Positions 18,708-29,555 of a stretch of 64,000 bases of DNA are shown one piece after another. Source of the stretch: Bacteroidota bacterium. Its GTDB lineage: Bacteria; Bacteroidota; Bacteroidia; Chitinophagales; Chitinophagaceae. Every line of letters begins with the position of its first letter. The stretch's first letter is position 1. Under the pieces are notes generated by a model. The model was not told the origin of the DNA, ran no database searches, and was given only the letters and a program-made list of their open reading frames with translations. The translations under genes were made by a program, and so were the position numbers. The stretch covers positions 1 through 64,000 of the forward strand of contig JAPLEO010000145.1 in assembly GCA_026391125.1 (NCBI GenBank), in the 5' to 3' direction.

Positions 18708-19250
18708 ATGAAACAATTTCTTTCATTTCTATTAATCCTAGCATTTTTCATGAATGCCAATGCGCAGAAAATGTATGCTACAAAATCTGGGCAAATCAAA
18801 TTTAATGCTAGCTCACCTCTAGAAACTATCAAGGCAGTAAACAATCAAGCGGATAGTCGCTGGTTAGAAAGCAACGGACAAATAGTATTTAGCGTACTGA
18901 TCAAAGGATTCAAATTCGAGAACCAATTAATGGAAGATCATTTTAATGAAAACTATATGGAAAGCGGAAAGTTTCCAAAAGCAGAATTTAAAGGATTCAT
19001 TAATGATATACAGCATATTGACTTGGTCAATCCAGGTGGAAATGAAATAACTGCCGATGGCACATTAACCATACATGGTATTGCTCAAAAAGTGGTAGTA
19101 ACAGGAAGTTTAACTGTTTTAAGCTCAGGCAAGATCATGCTTAAAAGTGATATCAAAATAAAGCTGAAGGACTATAATATATCCGGAAATCTAATCGGAT
19201 CAAAGATAGCTCCAGACGCTACAATCAGCGTTTATTGCATCTATGAATAA
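18708..19250 (+). CDS. YceI family protein, secreted
   Basis: Signal peptide MKQFLSFLLILAFFMNANAQ; NEITADGTLTIHGIAQKVVVTGSLTV typical of YceI. Confidence 0.85.
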   Translation: MKQFLSFLLILAFFMNANAQKMYATKSGQIKFNASSPLETIKAVNNQADSRWLESNGQIVFSVLIKGFKFENQLMEDHFNENYMESGKFPKAEFKGFINDIQHIDLVNPGGNEITADGTLTIHGIAQKVVVTGSLTVLSSGKIMLKSDIKIKLKDYNISGNLIGSKIAPDATISVYCIYE

Positions 19251-19257
19251 ATAAAAT

Positions 19258-20178
19258 ATGACCCACACAAAACCACACAAACAACTGATTTTATCTTTAC
19301 TTTTTATTTTAATCACTGCTTCAAAATTATTTGCTCAGCAGCCTGATTTATTTAAAGAAACAGTAGACTCTTCCAGAAAGTTGCAAACCGAAATCTCAAG
19401 GTCAACTTTTAAAACAACCAGATTGATCAATGGCCATTCGATCGAAAATGTTGGAAGAGGCATACTAGACTTTCGCATTTCCCACCGTTTTGGCGCCCTT
19501 AATCAGGGAGGCAAAAACTTCTTCGGGCTCGATAATGCATTTACTAGACTTGATCTGGATTATGGAATCACAGACAGGTTGATGGTAGGTATTAGTAGAG
19601 GGACTTATGAAAAAGAGTTCACTGGATTTATCAAATACAAAGTACTAAGACAATCAACTGGTGCATCAAGCATGCCGATTTCATTGAGCTATGTAGCAAC
19701 AGCCTTCTTAAGAACAAGGGATGTATTTGATCCTAATGCTAGCAATTTTGTAAAACAGAAATTTTTCTACGCCCAACAATTATTGATTGCAAGAAAATTT
19801 AGCGACTACTTTTCTTTACAATTGATGCCCACGATGGTTCACTATCAATCTACGCCAACAGCTGCTGATCAGAATTACCAATTCTCAATGGGCGTTGGTA
19901 TGAGACAAAGAATATCAAAGAGAGTAAATATCACTGGTGAATATTATTATCAACTGAATGGATTCGATGGTTACTCTAATTCACTTGCTTTTGGTTTCGA
20001 CATTGAAACCGGCGGGCACGTTTTCCAATTACACCTTACCAATAGTTATGGCACTACCGAAAGAACATTTATCCATGAAACAACTGGCAAATGGGGCGAC
20101 GGTGATATCCATTTTGGATTCAACATTTCTAGGGTTTTCGTAATCAAAAAACCAAAAGGCTTTCAAAAAAACTGGTAA
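19258..20178 (+). CDS. DUF5777-like outer-membrane beta-barrel protein
   Basis: Signal peptide; SIENVGRGILDFRISHRFGALNQGGKNFFGLDNAFTRLDLDYGITDRLMVGISR. Confidence 0.75.
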   Translation: MTHTKPHKQLILSLLFILITASKLFAQQPDLFKETVDSSRKLQTEISRSTFKTTRLINGHSIENVGRGILDFRISHRFGALNQGGKNFFGLDNAFTRLDLDYGITDRLMVGISRGTYEKEFTGFIKYKVLRQSTGASSMPISLSYVATAFLRTRDVFDPNASNFVKQKFFYAQQLLIARKFSDYFSLQLMPTMVHYQSTPTAADQNYQFSMGVGMRQRISKRVNITGEYYYQLNGFDGYSNSLAFGFDIETGGHVFQLHLTNSYGTTERTFIHETTGKWGDGDIHFGFNISRVFVIKKPKGFQKNW

Positions 20179-20212
20179 GGTTTTATTCATTATTTTAATA
20201 AATTTTTATCAC

Positions 20213-20626
20213 ATGAATAAAAAAGTAATCCTATCATCAATAATCATTTGTGTCCTTGGTATTTTGGGTGTCTGGTATTATGCCTTTTATATGCCAACAC
20301 ATTTTAAAAGGGATGTGATTGATGAACAAGGTGTTGGCATTAGCGCAATAGATATCGTGAAGGCCTATCAAACAAATGAACAAGTGGCTAACGTTGCTTA
20401 CCTCGATAAAACATTGGAAGTTTCTGGTGAAATCACAGAAGTAAAAAAAGATCAAACAGGTAAAACTACGGTTGAGCTTAAAAGCAATGATTCCTTCGCA
20501 GGAGTTTTTTGTACCCTCAAAACCAACAACAATCAGCTCAAAGTTGGACAGACTATTACTATCAAAGGCATCTGTACAGGCTTCTTAACTGACGTTGTTT
20601 TGATAGAAGCTGTTATTATAAAATAA
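20213..20626 (+). CDS. tRNA_anti-like OB-fold protein, membrane-anchored
   Basis: N-terminal TM; ANVAYLDKTLEVSGEITEVKKDQTGKTTVELKSNDSFAGVFCTL...VGQTITIKGICTGFLTDVVLIEAVI. Confidence 0.7.
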   Translation: MNKKVILSSIIICVLGILGVWYYAFYMPTHFKRDVIDEQGVGISAIDIVKAYQTNEQVANVAYLDKTLEVSGEITEVKKDQTGKTTVELKSNDSFAGVFCTLKTNNNQLKVGQTITIKGICTGFLTDVVLIEAVIIK

Positions 20627-20683
20627 GACCTGCTTACGGATCCCTCTTATCTACTTATTACGATATTCTTGGAAAATCAAGCT

Positions 20684-20714
20684 CCGCCTGCTATTTTTGC
20701 ACGATAGCAGGCGG
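20684..20714 (+). terminator. rho-independent-like hairpin
   Basis: CCGCCTGCTAT-N9-ATAGCAGGCGG perfect 11-bp stem followed by T-rich atttgttt. Confidence 0.7.
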
Positions 20715-20756
20715 ATTTGTTTATTGTTCGGCCTGTATATCCCTAACAAGGGTGTA

Positions 20757-20817
20757 ATCGAACTAATAAACGTCATGTTGAGCCTTCTCTTCGCTCCCAG
20801 CGTTATTTAGTTCTGAT
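20757..20817 (+). ncRNA. candidate structured 5' leader of metH
   Basis: Long imperfect stem ATCGAACTAATAAACG / CGTTATTTAGTTCTGAT enclosing GAGC-cttctctt-cGCTC hairpin. Confidence 0.35.
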
Positions 20818-20854
20818 CAATTAACCTTTTTTGGCCCTCGTAGCCGAGAAACAA

Positions 20855-21874
20855 ATGAATTGTATGACTATTAGAGAAACATTGGCAAAAAGAATATTGG
20901 TGATCGATGGAGCCATGGGTACCATGATTCAACGCCATAAATTAACCGAGGCCGATTATAGGGGCACCCGATTTAAAGACTGGCATACTGATGTAAAAGG
21001 TAATAATGACTTATTGTGCATCACCCAACCCGAGATCATCATAGGTATCCATAAACTCTACCTTGAGGCAGGCGCAGATATTATTGAAACAAATACTTTT
21101 AGTAGTACTGTTATTGCAATGGCCGATTATGATATGCAATCACTGGCATATGAACTCAACACTGCTGCAGCAAAATGTGCTCGTATAGCAGCTGATTCCT
21201 ATACTGCCCAGAATCCTGACAAGCCTCGGTATGTTGCTGGTGCAATCGGACCACTCAACAAAACACTTAGCTTATCACCCGATGTAAACAACCCGGGATA
21301 TAGAGCTGTTAGCTTTGATGAAGTGGTGGAAGCTTATTACGAACAAATAGGCGGACTCGTAGACGGTGGTGTTGATATACTTTTAGTAGAAACCATCTTC
21401 GACACTTTGAATGCTAAAGCTGCGATCTATGCTATTAAGAAATACTTTAGAGATAAGGGTATTCCTGAGTTGCCCGTCATGATCAGTGGAACTATTACCG
21501 ATGCTTCTGGCAGAACACTTAGCGGACAAACATTAGAAGCCTTTTATACTTCTGTGATGCACGCCAATCCACTCAGTATTGGCTTGAACTGCGCCCTTGG
21601 AGCTGCCGAAATGAGAAGTCATATTGAGGAATTGAGTCAAATTGCTTCTTGCTTTACTTCTGCTTACCCGAATGCAGGTTTACCCAATGCGATGGGAGAA
21701 TATGATGAACAACCGCACGAAACAGCGCATTTTATTGAAGACTGGGCTAAAGAAGGTTTTGTAAATATTGTAGGTGGTTGTTGCGGAACAACTCCAGACC
21801 ATATCAAACACATCGCTCAAAACGTTCAGAACATACAACCACGTGCTTTACCGGTTTTAGAAACCGCATTATAA
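20855..21874 (+). CDS. metH: methionine synthase, homocysteine S-methyltransferase module (split MetH part 1)
   Basis: [14 protein letters not shown]...ETNTFSST...LNCALGA...[12 protein letters not shown]; 340 aa, ends after the Hcy domain. Confidence 0.92.
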   Translation: MNCMTIRETLAKRILVIDGAMGTMIQRHKLTEADYRGTRFKDWHTDVKGNNDLLCITQPEIIIGIHKLYLEAGADIIETNTFSSTVIAMADYDMQSLAYELNTAAAKCARIAADSYTAQNPDKPRYVAGAIGPLNKTLSLSPDVNNPGYRAVSFDEVVEAYYEQIGGLVDGGVDILLVETIFDTLNAKAAIYAIKKYFRDKGIPELPVMISGTITDASGRTLSGQTLEAFYTSVMHANPLSIGLNCALGAAEMRSHIEELSQIASCFTSAYPNAGLPNAMGEYDEQPHETAHFIEDWAKEGFVNIVGGCCGTTPDHIKHIAQNVQNIQPRALPVLETAL

Positions 21875-21882
21875 TTATTATT

Positions 21883-24591
21883 ATGACCAGTATCAAACCA
21901 TACTTACGTTTATCGGGATTAGAGCCGTTGGTAATTAGGCCGGAAACGAATTTTGTGAACGTGGGCGAAAGAACCAACGTAACGGGTTCGAAAAAATTTG
22001 CACGCCTTATTAAAGAAAACAAATACGAGGAAGCACTATCAGTAGCCCGCCAACAGGTTGAAAGTGGTGCGCAGGTATTGGATGTGAATATGGATGATGC
22101 ACTCTTAGAAGGTGTTCAAGCAATGACCACCTTTTTAAATCTAGTGCAGTCTGAACCCGATATCGCTAGAATTCCGATCATGATCGATAGTTCAAAATTT
22201 GATATTATCGTAGCGGGATTAAAATGCGTTCAAGGAAAATGTATTGTGAATTCTATTTCAATGAAAGAAGGCGAAGCCAAATTCATTGAACAAGCTTTTA
22301 TCTGTAAAGCCTTTGGCGCTGCAGTGATCGTCATGGCTTTCGATGAAATTGGACAGGCCGATACCAAGGAAAGAAAAGTTAGCATCTGTGCTAGGGCTTA
22401 TAAAATATTGACAGAACAAGTTGGATATGATCCACAGGATATCATTTTTGATCCCAACATTTTTGCGATCGCTACTGGAATTGAAGAGCATAATAATTAT
22501 GCTGTCGACTTCATAGAAGCCACCAGAGAAATCAAACAATTGATGCCACTTACCAAAGTAAGCGGTGGTGTTTCAAACGTATCATTCTCTTTTCGTGGAA
22601 ACGACCATGTACGAGAAGCAATACATAGTGTATTCCTTTTACACGCTATTAATGCGGGTATGGATATGGGAATTGTGAATGCTGGTCAGTTAGTAGTGTT
22701 TGATGAAATTGAACCAACATTACGTCAGCTTTGTGAAGACGTGATCTTGAATAAGAATAACGACAATAATGAGGCCACTGAGAAATTGATTGCCCACGCC
22801 GAAACAGTAAAGGCAAAGGGTAAAGTGGAAGTGAAAGATGAGAAATGGCGCAATAACTCAGTGGAAGAAAGATTGAAACATTCATTAGTGAATGGCATTA
22901 CCGATTATATCGATGCAGATACTGAAGAAGCGAGATTGAAATATCCAAGGCCATTAGATGTAATTGAAGGACCATTAATGGCAGGTATGGATGTTGTGGG
23001 TGACCTATTTGGTGCAGGTAAAATGTTCTTACCACAGGTAGTGAAAAGTGCCCGTGTGATGAAAAAAAGCGTCGCTGTTTTAACGCCTTTTATTGAAGCA
23101 GAAAAAGAAGAAAGAAAACAAGCACACTTAGCAGCTGGCACAACCAATGAAGAAACAGCAGGGGCTGCTAAGATATTATTGGCTACAGTTAAAGGAGACG
23201 TACACGATATTGGAAAAAATATTGTGGGTGTGGTATTGGGTTGTAATGGTTATGACATCATTGACCTGGGCGTGATGGTTCCGGCCGACAAAATTTTAGA
23301 AGCAGCTATTCGTGAAAAGGTTGATATCATTGGCTTGAGTGGACTTATTACACCTTCTCTAGATGAGATGGTACATATTGCCAAAGAAATGAAACGTAGG
23401 GGAATGAAACACCCGTTAATGATTGGCGGAGCTACTACATCAAGAATGCATACGGCTGTAAAAATTGCTCCAGAATTTGGAGATGGAGTGGTACACGTTT
23501 TAGATGCTTCAAGAAGCGTAACAGTTGCAGGTTCTCTTTTAAACAAAGATTTGAAAGCAGATTTTCTACAGCAGCTGAATGCAGAATACAAACAATTAAA
23601 AGAAAGCTTTGACGCTAAGAAATCGATCAAAAACTATCTCCCTTATTCCGAAGCGAAGAAGAAAAAAACAAATATCAACTGGCAGAATTTTGAACCAATC
23701 ACGCCAGGATTTATTGGCACAAAGGTTTTAGAAGATATCAGCATTGAAACTTTAAGGCCTTTTATCGATTGGAAACCATTCTTCATTGCTTGGGAATTGC
23801 ACGGCAATTTTCCTGAAATATTAACCGACAGTGTTGTTGGAGTTGAAGCAAGTAAATTATATAAAGACGCAAACAATTTGCTTGATCAGATCATCGCAGA
23901 AAAATGGCTACAGCCAAAAGCAACATTAGGCTTCTGGGAAGCAGCATCTAATGAAGATGATGTATTTGTAAAAGCGAATAATAGTACTGTACAATTATCG
24001 TTCTTACGCCAACAAATTCAAAAAGCAGCCGATCAACCCAATTTATCTTTAGCAGATTTTGTGGCGCCTGAATCTGTGGCTAAAAAAGATCATATAGGTG
24101 CATTTGCAGTTACCATTCATGGCATAGAAAAACATATCAAGGCATTCGAAGCTGCATTAGATGATTATAATAAAATAACGCTTCAAGCATTAGCAGATCG
24201 ATTAGCAGAAGCATTAGCAGAATATCTCCACTTAAAAGTTAGAACCGAATATTGGGGCTATGTTTCAGATGAACAGCTCAGCAATGAGGAACTGATCAAA
24301 GAAAAATACCAAGGTATTCGTCCAGCCCCAGGTTATCCTGCATGCCCAGATCATACCGAGAAATATAAATTGTTTGATCTTTTAAAAGCTTCTGAAACCA
24401 TTGGCATTACACTCACCGAGTCGCTTGCAATGTATCCAGCATCTTCAGTTTGTGGCTGGTATTTTGCCAATCCGCAAAGTCAGTATTTTGGAATAGGAAA
24501 GATTCAGAGAGATCAATTATTGGATTACGCCACAAGAAAAAACATGCCGCTAGAAGAAGCAGAAAGATGGTTAAGTCCGGTTCTTGACTAG
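21883..24591 (+). CDS. metH: methionine synthase, pterin-binding + cobalamin-binding + activation modules (split MetH part 2)
   Basis: [19 protein letters not shown]12 motif [20 protein letters not shown]-terminal LRTEYWGY...[15 protein letters not shown]; start moved to [12 protein letters not shown]. Confidence 0.93.
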   Translation: MTSIKPYLRLSGLEPLVIRPETNFVNVGERTNVTGSKKFARLIKENKYEEALSVARQQVESGAQVLDVNMDDALLEGVQAMTTFLNLVQSEPDIARIPIMIDSSKFDIIVAGLKCVQGKCIVNSISMKEGEAKFIEQAFICKAFGAAVIVMAFDEIGQADTKERKVSICARAYKILTEQVGYDPQDIIFDPNIFAIATGIEEHNNYAVDFIEATREIKQLMPLTKVSGGVSNVSFSFRGNDHVREAIHSVFLLHAINAGMDMGIVNAGQLVVFDEIEPTLRQLCEDVILNKNNDNNEATEKLIAHAETVKAKGKVEVKDEKWRNNSVEERLKHSLVNGITDYIDADTEEARLKYPRPLDVIEGPLMAGMDVVGDLFGAGKMFLPQVVKSARVMKKSVAVLTPFIEAEKEERKQAHLAAGTTNEETAGAAKILLATVKGDVHDIGKNIVGVVLGCNGYDIIDLGVMVPADKILEAAIREKVDIIGLSGLITPSLDEMVHIAKEMKRRGMKHPLMIGGATTSRMHTAVKIAPEFGDGVVHVLDASRSVTVAGSLLNKDLKADFLQQLNAEYKQLKESFDAKKSIKNYLPYSEAKKKKTNINWQNFEPITPGFIGTKVLEDISIETLRPFIDWKPFFIAWELHGNFPEILTDSVVGVEASKLYKDANNLLDQIIAEKWLQPKATLGFWEAASNEDDVFVKANNSTVQLSFLRQQIQKAADQPNLSLADFVAPESVAKKDHIGAFAVTIHGIEKHIKAFEAALDDYNKITLQALADRLAEALAEYLHLKVRTEYWGYVSDEQLSNEELIKEKYQGIRPAPGYPACPDHTEKYKLFDLLKASETIGITLTESLAMYPASSVCGWYFANPQSQYFGIGKIQRDQLLDYATRKNMPLEEAERWLSPVLD

Positions 24592-24630
24592 AGTTTTGTA
24601 ATTTCGCATCGGACAATTAAGTTATTATTT

Positions 24631-25449
24631 ATGAAAACCATGATTAGATTGGGAATGGCCATTATTATAGCCTTACCATTATTTACAATTGCACAGACCA
24701 AGACAAAAAAAGAAAGAAAGGGAGAGTTTTATTTTTCTTGGGGATATAATAAGGAATGGTATACCAATTCCAATGTGAAAGTGAATCAGCCCGAGTTGAA
24801 TAATAATTATACATTCCAAAAGATACATTCAAATGATCATCCTGGTTGGGATGAAGGTTTATTGAGCATCCCATTAAGTATTCCGCAATACAATTATAGA
24901 ATTGGCTATTTTTTCAATAAGAAGAAAGGTTGGGCATGGGAAATTAATTTCGATCATACCAAACACCTGATCTCTGATGGTCAGCAAGCACATATTGTTG
25001 GCACCCTAGGTGGTAGACAAGTTGATACCACTGTGAATTTTGCTGCATCAAATGGTTTTATCTATTACCTAAACAATGGTGCAAATTTTTTACTTTTTAA
25101 CATCGTAAAACGTTGGAATTGGCAAGAAAGCAAAACGGGAAATTTCAAACTCGACTTCTTAGCAAAAGCTGGTGTTGGTCCAGTAATACCACACGTTGAA
25201 AATACTTTTTTCGGTCATTCAAACGATGATGGATTTCAATTCGGAGGATGGAATATGGGTGTAGAAGCAGGTGTACGTTCTACATTTCATAAACATTTTT
25301 ACTTAGAGTTTACCAATAAGATCGACTATGCTCGATACTCGAATTTAAAAGTATATAAAGGCACTGCTAAACAAGCTTTCGGAACTTATGAAATGATCTT
25401 AAGTTTTGGATATACTTTTCCTATGGGAAAAAAATTAGATAATAGATAA
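24631..25449 (+). CDS. secreted/outer-membrane beta-barrel-like protein
   Basis: Signal peptide; alternating beta pattern ending FGTYEMILSFGYTFPMGKKLDNR. Confidence 0.6.
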   Translation: MKTMIRLGMAIIIALPLFTIAQTKTKKERKGEFYFSWGYNKEWYTNSNVKVNQPELNNNYTFQKIHSNDHPGWDEGLLSIPLSIPQYNYRIGYFFNKKKGWAWEINFDHTKHLISDGQQAHIVGTLGGRQVDTTVNFAASNGFIYYLNNGANFLLFNIVKRWNWQESKTGNFKLDFLAKAGVGPVIPHVENTFFGHSNDDGFQFGGWNMGVEAGVRSTFHKHFYLEFTNKIDYARYSNLKVYKGTAKQAFGTYEMILSFGYTFPMGKKLDNR

Positions 25450-25560
25450 GAGATAAAAGTGAAGAGAGGTTTGTAAGATTAAAAGATAATAGTGATTTTA
25501 AAACTCTTAGCTTTCTAACACACCCGCCACTCTTCACTTTTATCTCTTCACTCTTCACTT
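25448..25560. repeat. intergenic inverted-repeat element, copy A (between convergent genes)
   Basis: Perfect 19-bp arms AAGAGATAAAAGTGAAGAG (25448..25466) / CTCTTCACTTTTATCTCTT (25530..25548); left part shared with 54857..54886. Confidence 0.8.
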
Positions 25561-28500
25561 AATTTTCCGTGTCCTCAGTTTCTTTGAGTGTAGCACTGTC
25601 TCCTCTGCCCATTTTGATGATCGGCTTATCTTGCGTACCTGTAATATTCATAGGAATGCCAAATATTCCAAGTGGTGGCAATCCGATTCTGAATTTGAGA
25701 TTCATATTACCATCAAAATTTGCTTGACCTGAGAATTTAAGTCTGAATGGAAAAACCTTGATCTTAGTTTGCTCAATATTGATGACATTGTTTTTGATCG
25801 TAGTTTTAATATCCACTTTACTAATATCTGCATTACCTGTTAAACTATCTTTCCCGGCAGCTTTTCCTGCAGCTCTAAATAATTTAAAGCCTTTCATTTT
25901 TACTGCTTTAACAGAAAGCACACCACCGCCTTCCAAAGAAGGATAAACAGGATACATCGTTCCATTCAGTTTTCCTTTTAATTGATAATCGAGCGAAACA
26001 ATACCTTCTGCACTTGCAGCTGCAGATGCCATATCATGAAACAATTTTATTTCATTGTACGCTCTTTTAATATCGAAGTCTTTTGCGTTGATATGATAAT
26101 TAAACTCCGCCCGTTTAGGACTTAAGGATTTATAAGTCGCTTCCATTATCACGGGCGCTCCGATCAAATTAAATCCCGTATTCGATAAAGTCATCACTGA
26201 TTGCTTTAACTGCATATCGCCTTTTGCATTGGTAATATCCATGCCTTTATACTTGACCTTTTTAACAGTCGCTTTAAAATTCAAATCAAGGTTTTCTGGA
26301 ACAATAAAAACGCCTGTTTCAGTTGCTTGTGTTGTGTCACCAGAAAAAGCCATGAAATCATCAGCATTCAACAAATTACTTTTTAAATCAAACTGACCAT
26401 GCAGTGGTTGATTTTTAAGGGCATAATTAAAAGTATTATTTAAGTAACCACTTAATTCATAATCAGATTCTAAATAAGTTCCTTTAAAAGATTCAAACCA
26501 GATCTTATCGTCTTTAAAACGAAAAACACCTGTTTTAATGAAGAAAGGATGAGGATAGTAATCGGTCTTTACTGAAATATCTTTTACAGAAAGTGTACCC
26601 GCATTGTAAAGTTTTTGATAGAGCCCAGCTAATGCATCACTCTGTAATCCTCTCAGCTCAAGATCTGTTTTAACAAATCCTGAAACTTCTATTCCTTTTC
26701 TGGAAAAAACTTGATAGATCTTGCCAATATCCATTGTGCCTTTTGAAACTATATTGTATTTGACATTTTGAAGGTTCTTCATATCTGCTTTTACAGTAAA
26801 CGGCTGTCCTTCAAAAACAAAACTTATGGGTTGTATCTCTACACTGGCATCTTTTGTAGAAGCACTACTGCATTTGATTGTAGCATCAACTGCAATTTTT
26901 TCTATTGGATGCGGATAATATTTTGTTTGAATAAAACCATCCACCATTTTGAAATTTGCATTGGTTGTTGGAAATAATTTTTTTGCTGCATTATATTTTC
27001 CTTTTGCTTGAATATTTACAGCAACTTTTCCTCTGATATCGAGACTATCAATTGGATAAAACTGTTTAATATCTGATAAATTCAAAACACCGTTCAAATC
27101 AATATCCATCGGAAAATCATCTGCTCCACTTACTTTAATAAATCCTTTCAAATAATTATTGGCAAGTACTGCATTCAGATTCGTAACAACCAAATTCGAG
27201 TTTTTATAATTCGAATTAGGGCAACTGGCAGCGAGATCAAAAGCAACTTTTTCAACAGATTTAGGAAGTAAAGGATATTTGAAATAGCCATTTCTAAATG
27301 CAGCATTTAATTGAAAAACTGGCACTGATGTAATGATCGTATCTGACCGAAAGTTTTTTGGGTTTTGGCCCTTACTATATATCCCATCCGCTTTACCATG
27401 AAAAGTTAATTGTCCCTTAGCTTCTAATCCGGGAATCCCAATGGCCTGTTGCCATTTTTCTAAATTGATTTCTCCATTCAACTTAGCGTGTACTTCTGGT
27501 TTGTTGAGACCTCTAACCTGGCATATAGCACTAAGATAATCGCCACCTACATTTGCATAAATCGAATCTACATTCACATAAAGGCTATCCATATTAAAAC
27601 CGGGAATCTTAGTCTCTAAATTGAGGAAGAGGTTTTTTAAAGGTGTAGGTGTTTTATTATTTGAAATATAACCATTTCGGATAGCCATATTCAACCTAAA
27701 ACTAGGCATCGCTTTGGTCTCTGCAATATAGTTTCCGCTTAAAGAAGCTTTGAAATCAATCGAGCCTTTGATATCCGTTTTCTCCATCCAAGTCAGGAAA
27801 GGCGGAGGGAATGCAGAAATGAAGTTTTTCAAGTCTGTTTCTTTGGATAACAAATTAAAATCAATCGCATAGCCATTTTTCAAAAATGCAAACCTCCCCT
27901 TAAATCCAATAGGTAATTGATTAATGAATAAGTCGTTTTTCTCAAATAAAAATTCTAGCGAATTCGTATTGATCTTTGTTACCAAATTTGCCGACAACGT
28001 TTTAGAAATAAAATATCCTTGCTTATCGTACAAGAAATCGATTGCTCGAACTTTTACTTTTGAGGTTAGGTCGAAAATAGACTTACTAAAATCGCCTTTG
28101 CCTTCATAATCAAATCCACCTGCATCAATATGCATTGGGATTGTTTGATCATCGTATACTAAATGAGATTTTTCAATAACAATCCTTTCGATTTTCAATG
28201 ATGCTGAACTGCTATCTGCAGGGTTCTTAGGTGCTTCAGGTGTTGATATATAAACATTATAGTTAGCTTCTCCTTTTGGATTAACCTCGATATTGATAAA
28301 ACTATTCGTTAGAAATATTTGATTAATTCTAACAGTAGAAGAAAACAATGTTCCCAAACTAACACCAAATGAAACTTGTTTAGCAGAGATCAATGTGTCT
28401 TTTTGAAAAGGGGCAGATCCTTTTAAAACAAAATCATTTAGGTTCAAAGTAAGTGTTGGAAAATGACTAAAGAAAGAAAAACGCGCACTCGAAAAATTCA

Positions 28501-28666
28501 TTTCTCCTTTTAATCTCGACTTTACTGCATCCTTGATCTTATTAGAAATAGCATCCGGGAAAAGATAGGGTAAGATAAATAAGATTGCCACCAAACTTAT
28601 TAAAGTAATTCCCGTTATTTTAATTGTTTTTTTGATGCCCTCAGGAACTGAAAATTTCATATTCAA
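25559..28666 (-). CDS. AsmA-like/TamB-type family protein (1035 aa)
   Basis: N-terminal TM, SARFSFFSHFPTLTLNLNDFVLKGSAPF, long beta-rich repetitive body, C-terminal GIFGIPMNITGTQDKPIIKMGRGD. Confidence 0.85.
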   Translation of the reverse strand: MNMKFSVPEGIKKTIKITGITLISLVAILFILPYLFPDAISNKIKDAVKSRLKGEMNFSSARFSFFSHFPTLTLNLNDFVLKGSAPFQKDTLISAKQVSFGVSLGTLFSSTVRINQIFLTNSFINIEVNPKGEANYNVYISTPEAPKNPADSSSASLKIERIVIEKSHLVYDDQTIPMHIDAGGFDYEGKGDFSKSIFDLTSKVKVRAIDFLYDKQGYFISKTLSANLVTKINTNSLEFLFEKNDLFINQLPIGFKGRFAFLKNGYAIDFNLLSKETDLKNFISAFPPPFLTWMEKTDIKGSIDFKASLSGNYIAETKAMPSFRLNMAIRNGYISNNKTPTPLKNLFLNLETKIPGFNMDSLYVNVDSIYANVGGDYLSAICQVRGLNKPEVHAKLNGEINLEKWQQAIGIPGLEAKGQLTFHGKADGIYSKGQNPKNFRSDTIITSVPVFQLNAAFRNGYFKYPLLPKSVEKVAFDLAASCPNSNYKNSNLVVTNLNAVLANNYLKGFIKVSGADDFPMDIDLNGVLNLSDIKQFYPIDSLDIRGKVAVNIQAKGKYNAAKKLFPTTNANFKMVDGFIQTKYYPHPIEKIAVDATIKCSSASTKDASVEIQPISFVFEGQPFTVKADMKNLQNVKYNIVSKGTMDIGKIYQVFSRKGIEVSGFVKTDLELRGLQSDALAGLYQKLYNAGTLSVKDISVKTDYYPHPFFIKTGVFRFKDDKIWFESFKGTYLESDYELSGYLNNTFNYALKNQPLHGQFDLKSNLLNADDFMAFSGDTTQATETGVFIVPENLDLNFKATVKKVKYKGMDITNAKGDMQLKQSVMTLSNTGFNLIGAPVIMEATYKSLSPKRAEFNYHINAKDFDIKRAYNEIKLFHDMASAAASAEGIVSLDYQLKGKLNGTMYPVYPSLEGGGVLSVKAVKMKGFKLFRAAGKAAGKDSLTGNADISKVDIKTTIKNNVINIEQTKIKVFPFRLKFSGQANFDGNMNLKFRIGLPPLGIFGIPMNITGTQDKPIIKMGRGDSATLKETEDTEN

Positions 28667-28751
28667 AAATGCTTTAAAAAAACCAAAAGATTCTATTGTT
28701 TAAAGGTAATTAAACATACCTGCTCAAAAAGCTTTCACCATGAACTATGTT

Positions 28752-29492
28752 TTATACTTTTTCGAATAACCACCAGATTCTTTTCCTTTTTTTGATGGTA
28801 TAATTATTGAGTACATAGCCTTTGATATGATTTATTGCCTCGTCCATATCATCGGTCACTAAAACCAACTTTAGATCTTCAGGTGAAATAGTCCCTTCCT
28901 TAGCCATAAAAGCGATATAGTCCATCAAAGGCTCAAAATATTCCTTCCCATAAAGTACGATTGGAAATTCGCCAATGGTCTTAGTTTGAACAAGTGTGAG
29001 GGTCTCAAAAAACTCATCCATAGTGCCAAATCCCCCAGGCATAATGATAAAAGCATAAGAGTATTTAACCAATACTACTTTTCGAATAAAAAAGTAGTTT
29101 AAAGTGATCGATGTATGAATATAGGGGTTGGGCTTCTGCTCAAATGGCAGCTTAATATTGCAACCTATAGATTCACCTCCATTTTCAAATGCACCCCTAT
29201 TAGCTGCTTCCATTATCCCTGGGCCGCCCCCTGTTAAAGTAGAAAACCCCATTTCTGCAATTCTTTTCCCAAATTCACGGGCAGCCACATAATATTTATG
29301 CGTTTCTTCAAATCGAGCAGAACCAAAAACGGTAATACAAGGGCCCGCGAAATGCATGGTTCTAAAGCCTTTGATAAATTGAACGAAAATCTCACATGCA
29401 AAAGCTAATTCGCTAATTCTTGGTTTAGGACCGTCTAAATATACCGGGTCTTTTGCTGGAATTATTCTCTGTTGTTTGTAATTGCCAATCAT
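28752..29492 (-). CDS. TIGR00730/LOG family Rossmann-fold protein
   Basis: TLTGGGPGIMEAANRGAFENGG and IIMPGGFGTMDEFFETLTLVQTKT. Confidence 0.92.
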   Translation of the reverse strand: MIGNYKQQRIIPAKDPVYLDGPKPRISELAFACEIFVQFIKGFRTMHFAGPCITVFGSARFEETHKYYVAAREFGKRIAEMGFSTLTGGGPGIMEAANRGAFENGGESIGCNIKLPFEQKPNPYIHTSITLNYFFIRKVVLVKYSYAFIIMPGGFGTMDEFFETLTLVQTKTIGEFPIVLYGKEYFEPLMDYIAFMAKEGTISPEDLKLVLVTDDMDEAINHIKGYVLNNYTIKKRKRIWWLFEKV

Positions 29493-29555
29493 ATTCTTTA
29501 TATCTTCAGATTAGTATAAATTACCTGAGCTTATCAAGTTATTAAATTGTGTTGA

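Noticed and set aside
20684-20817. SAM riboswitch upstream of metH
   Set aside because: I could not find the SAM-I or SAM-II core sequences I know; left as an unclassified leader candidate.
22258-23876. Series of antisense ORFs within metH part 2
   Set aside because: All lie opposite strongly conserved coding sequence with no recognisable domain.
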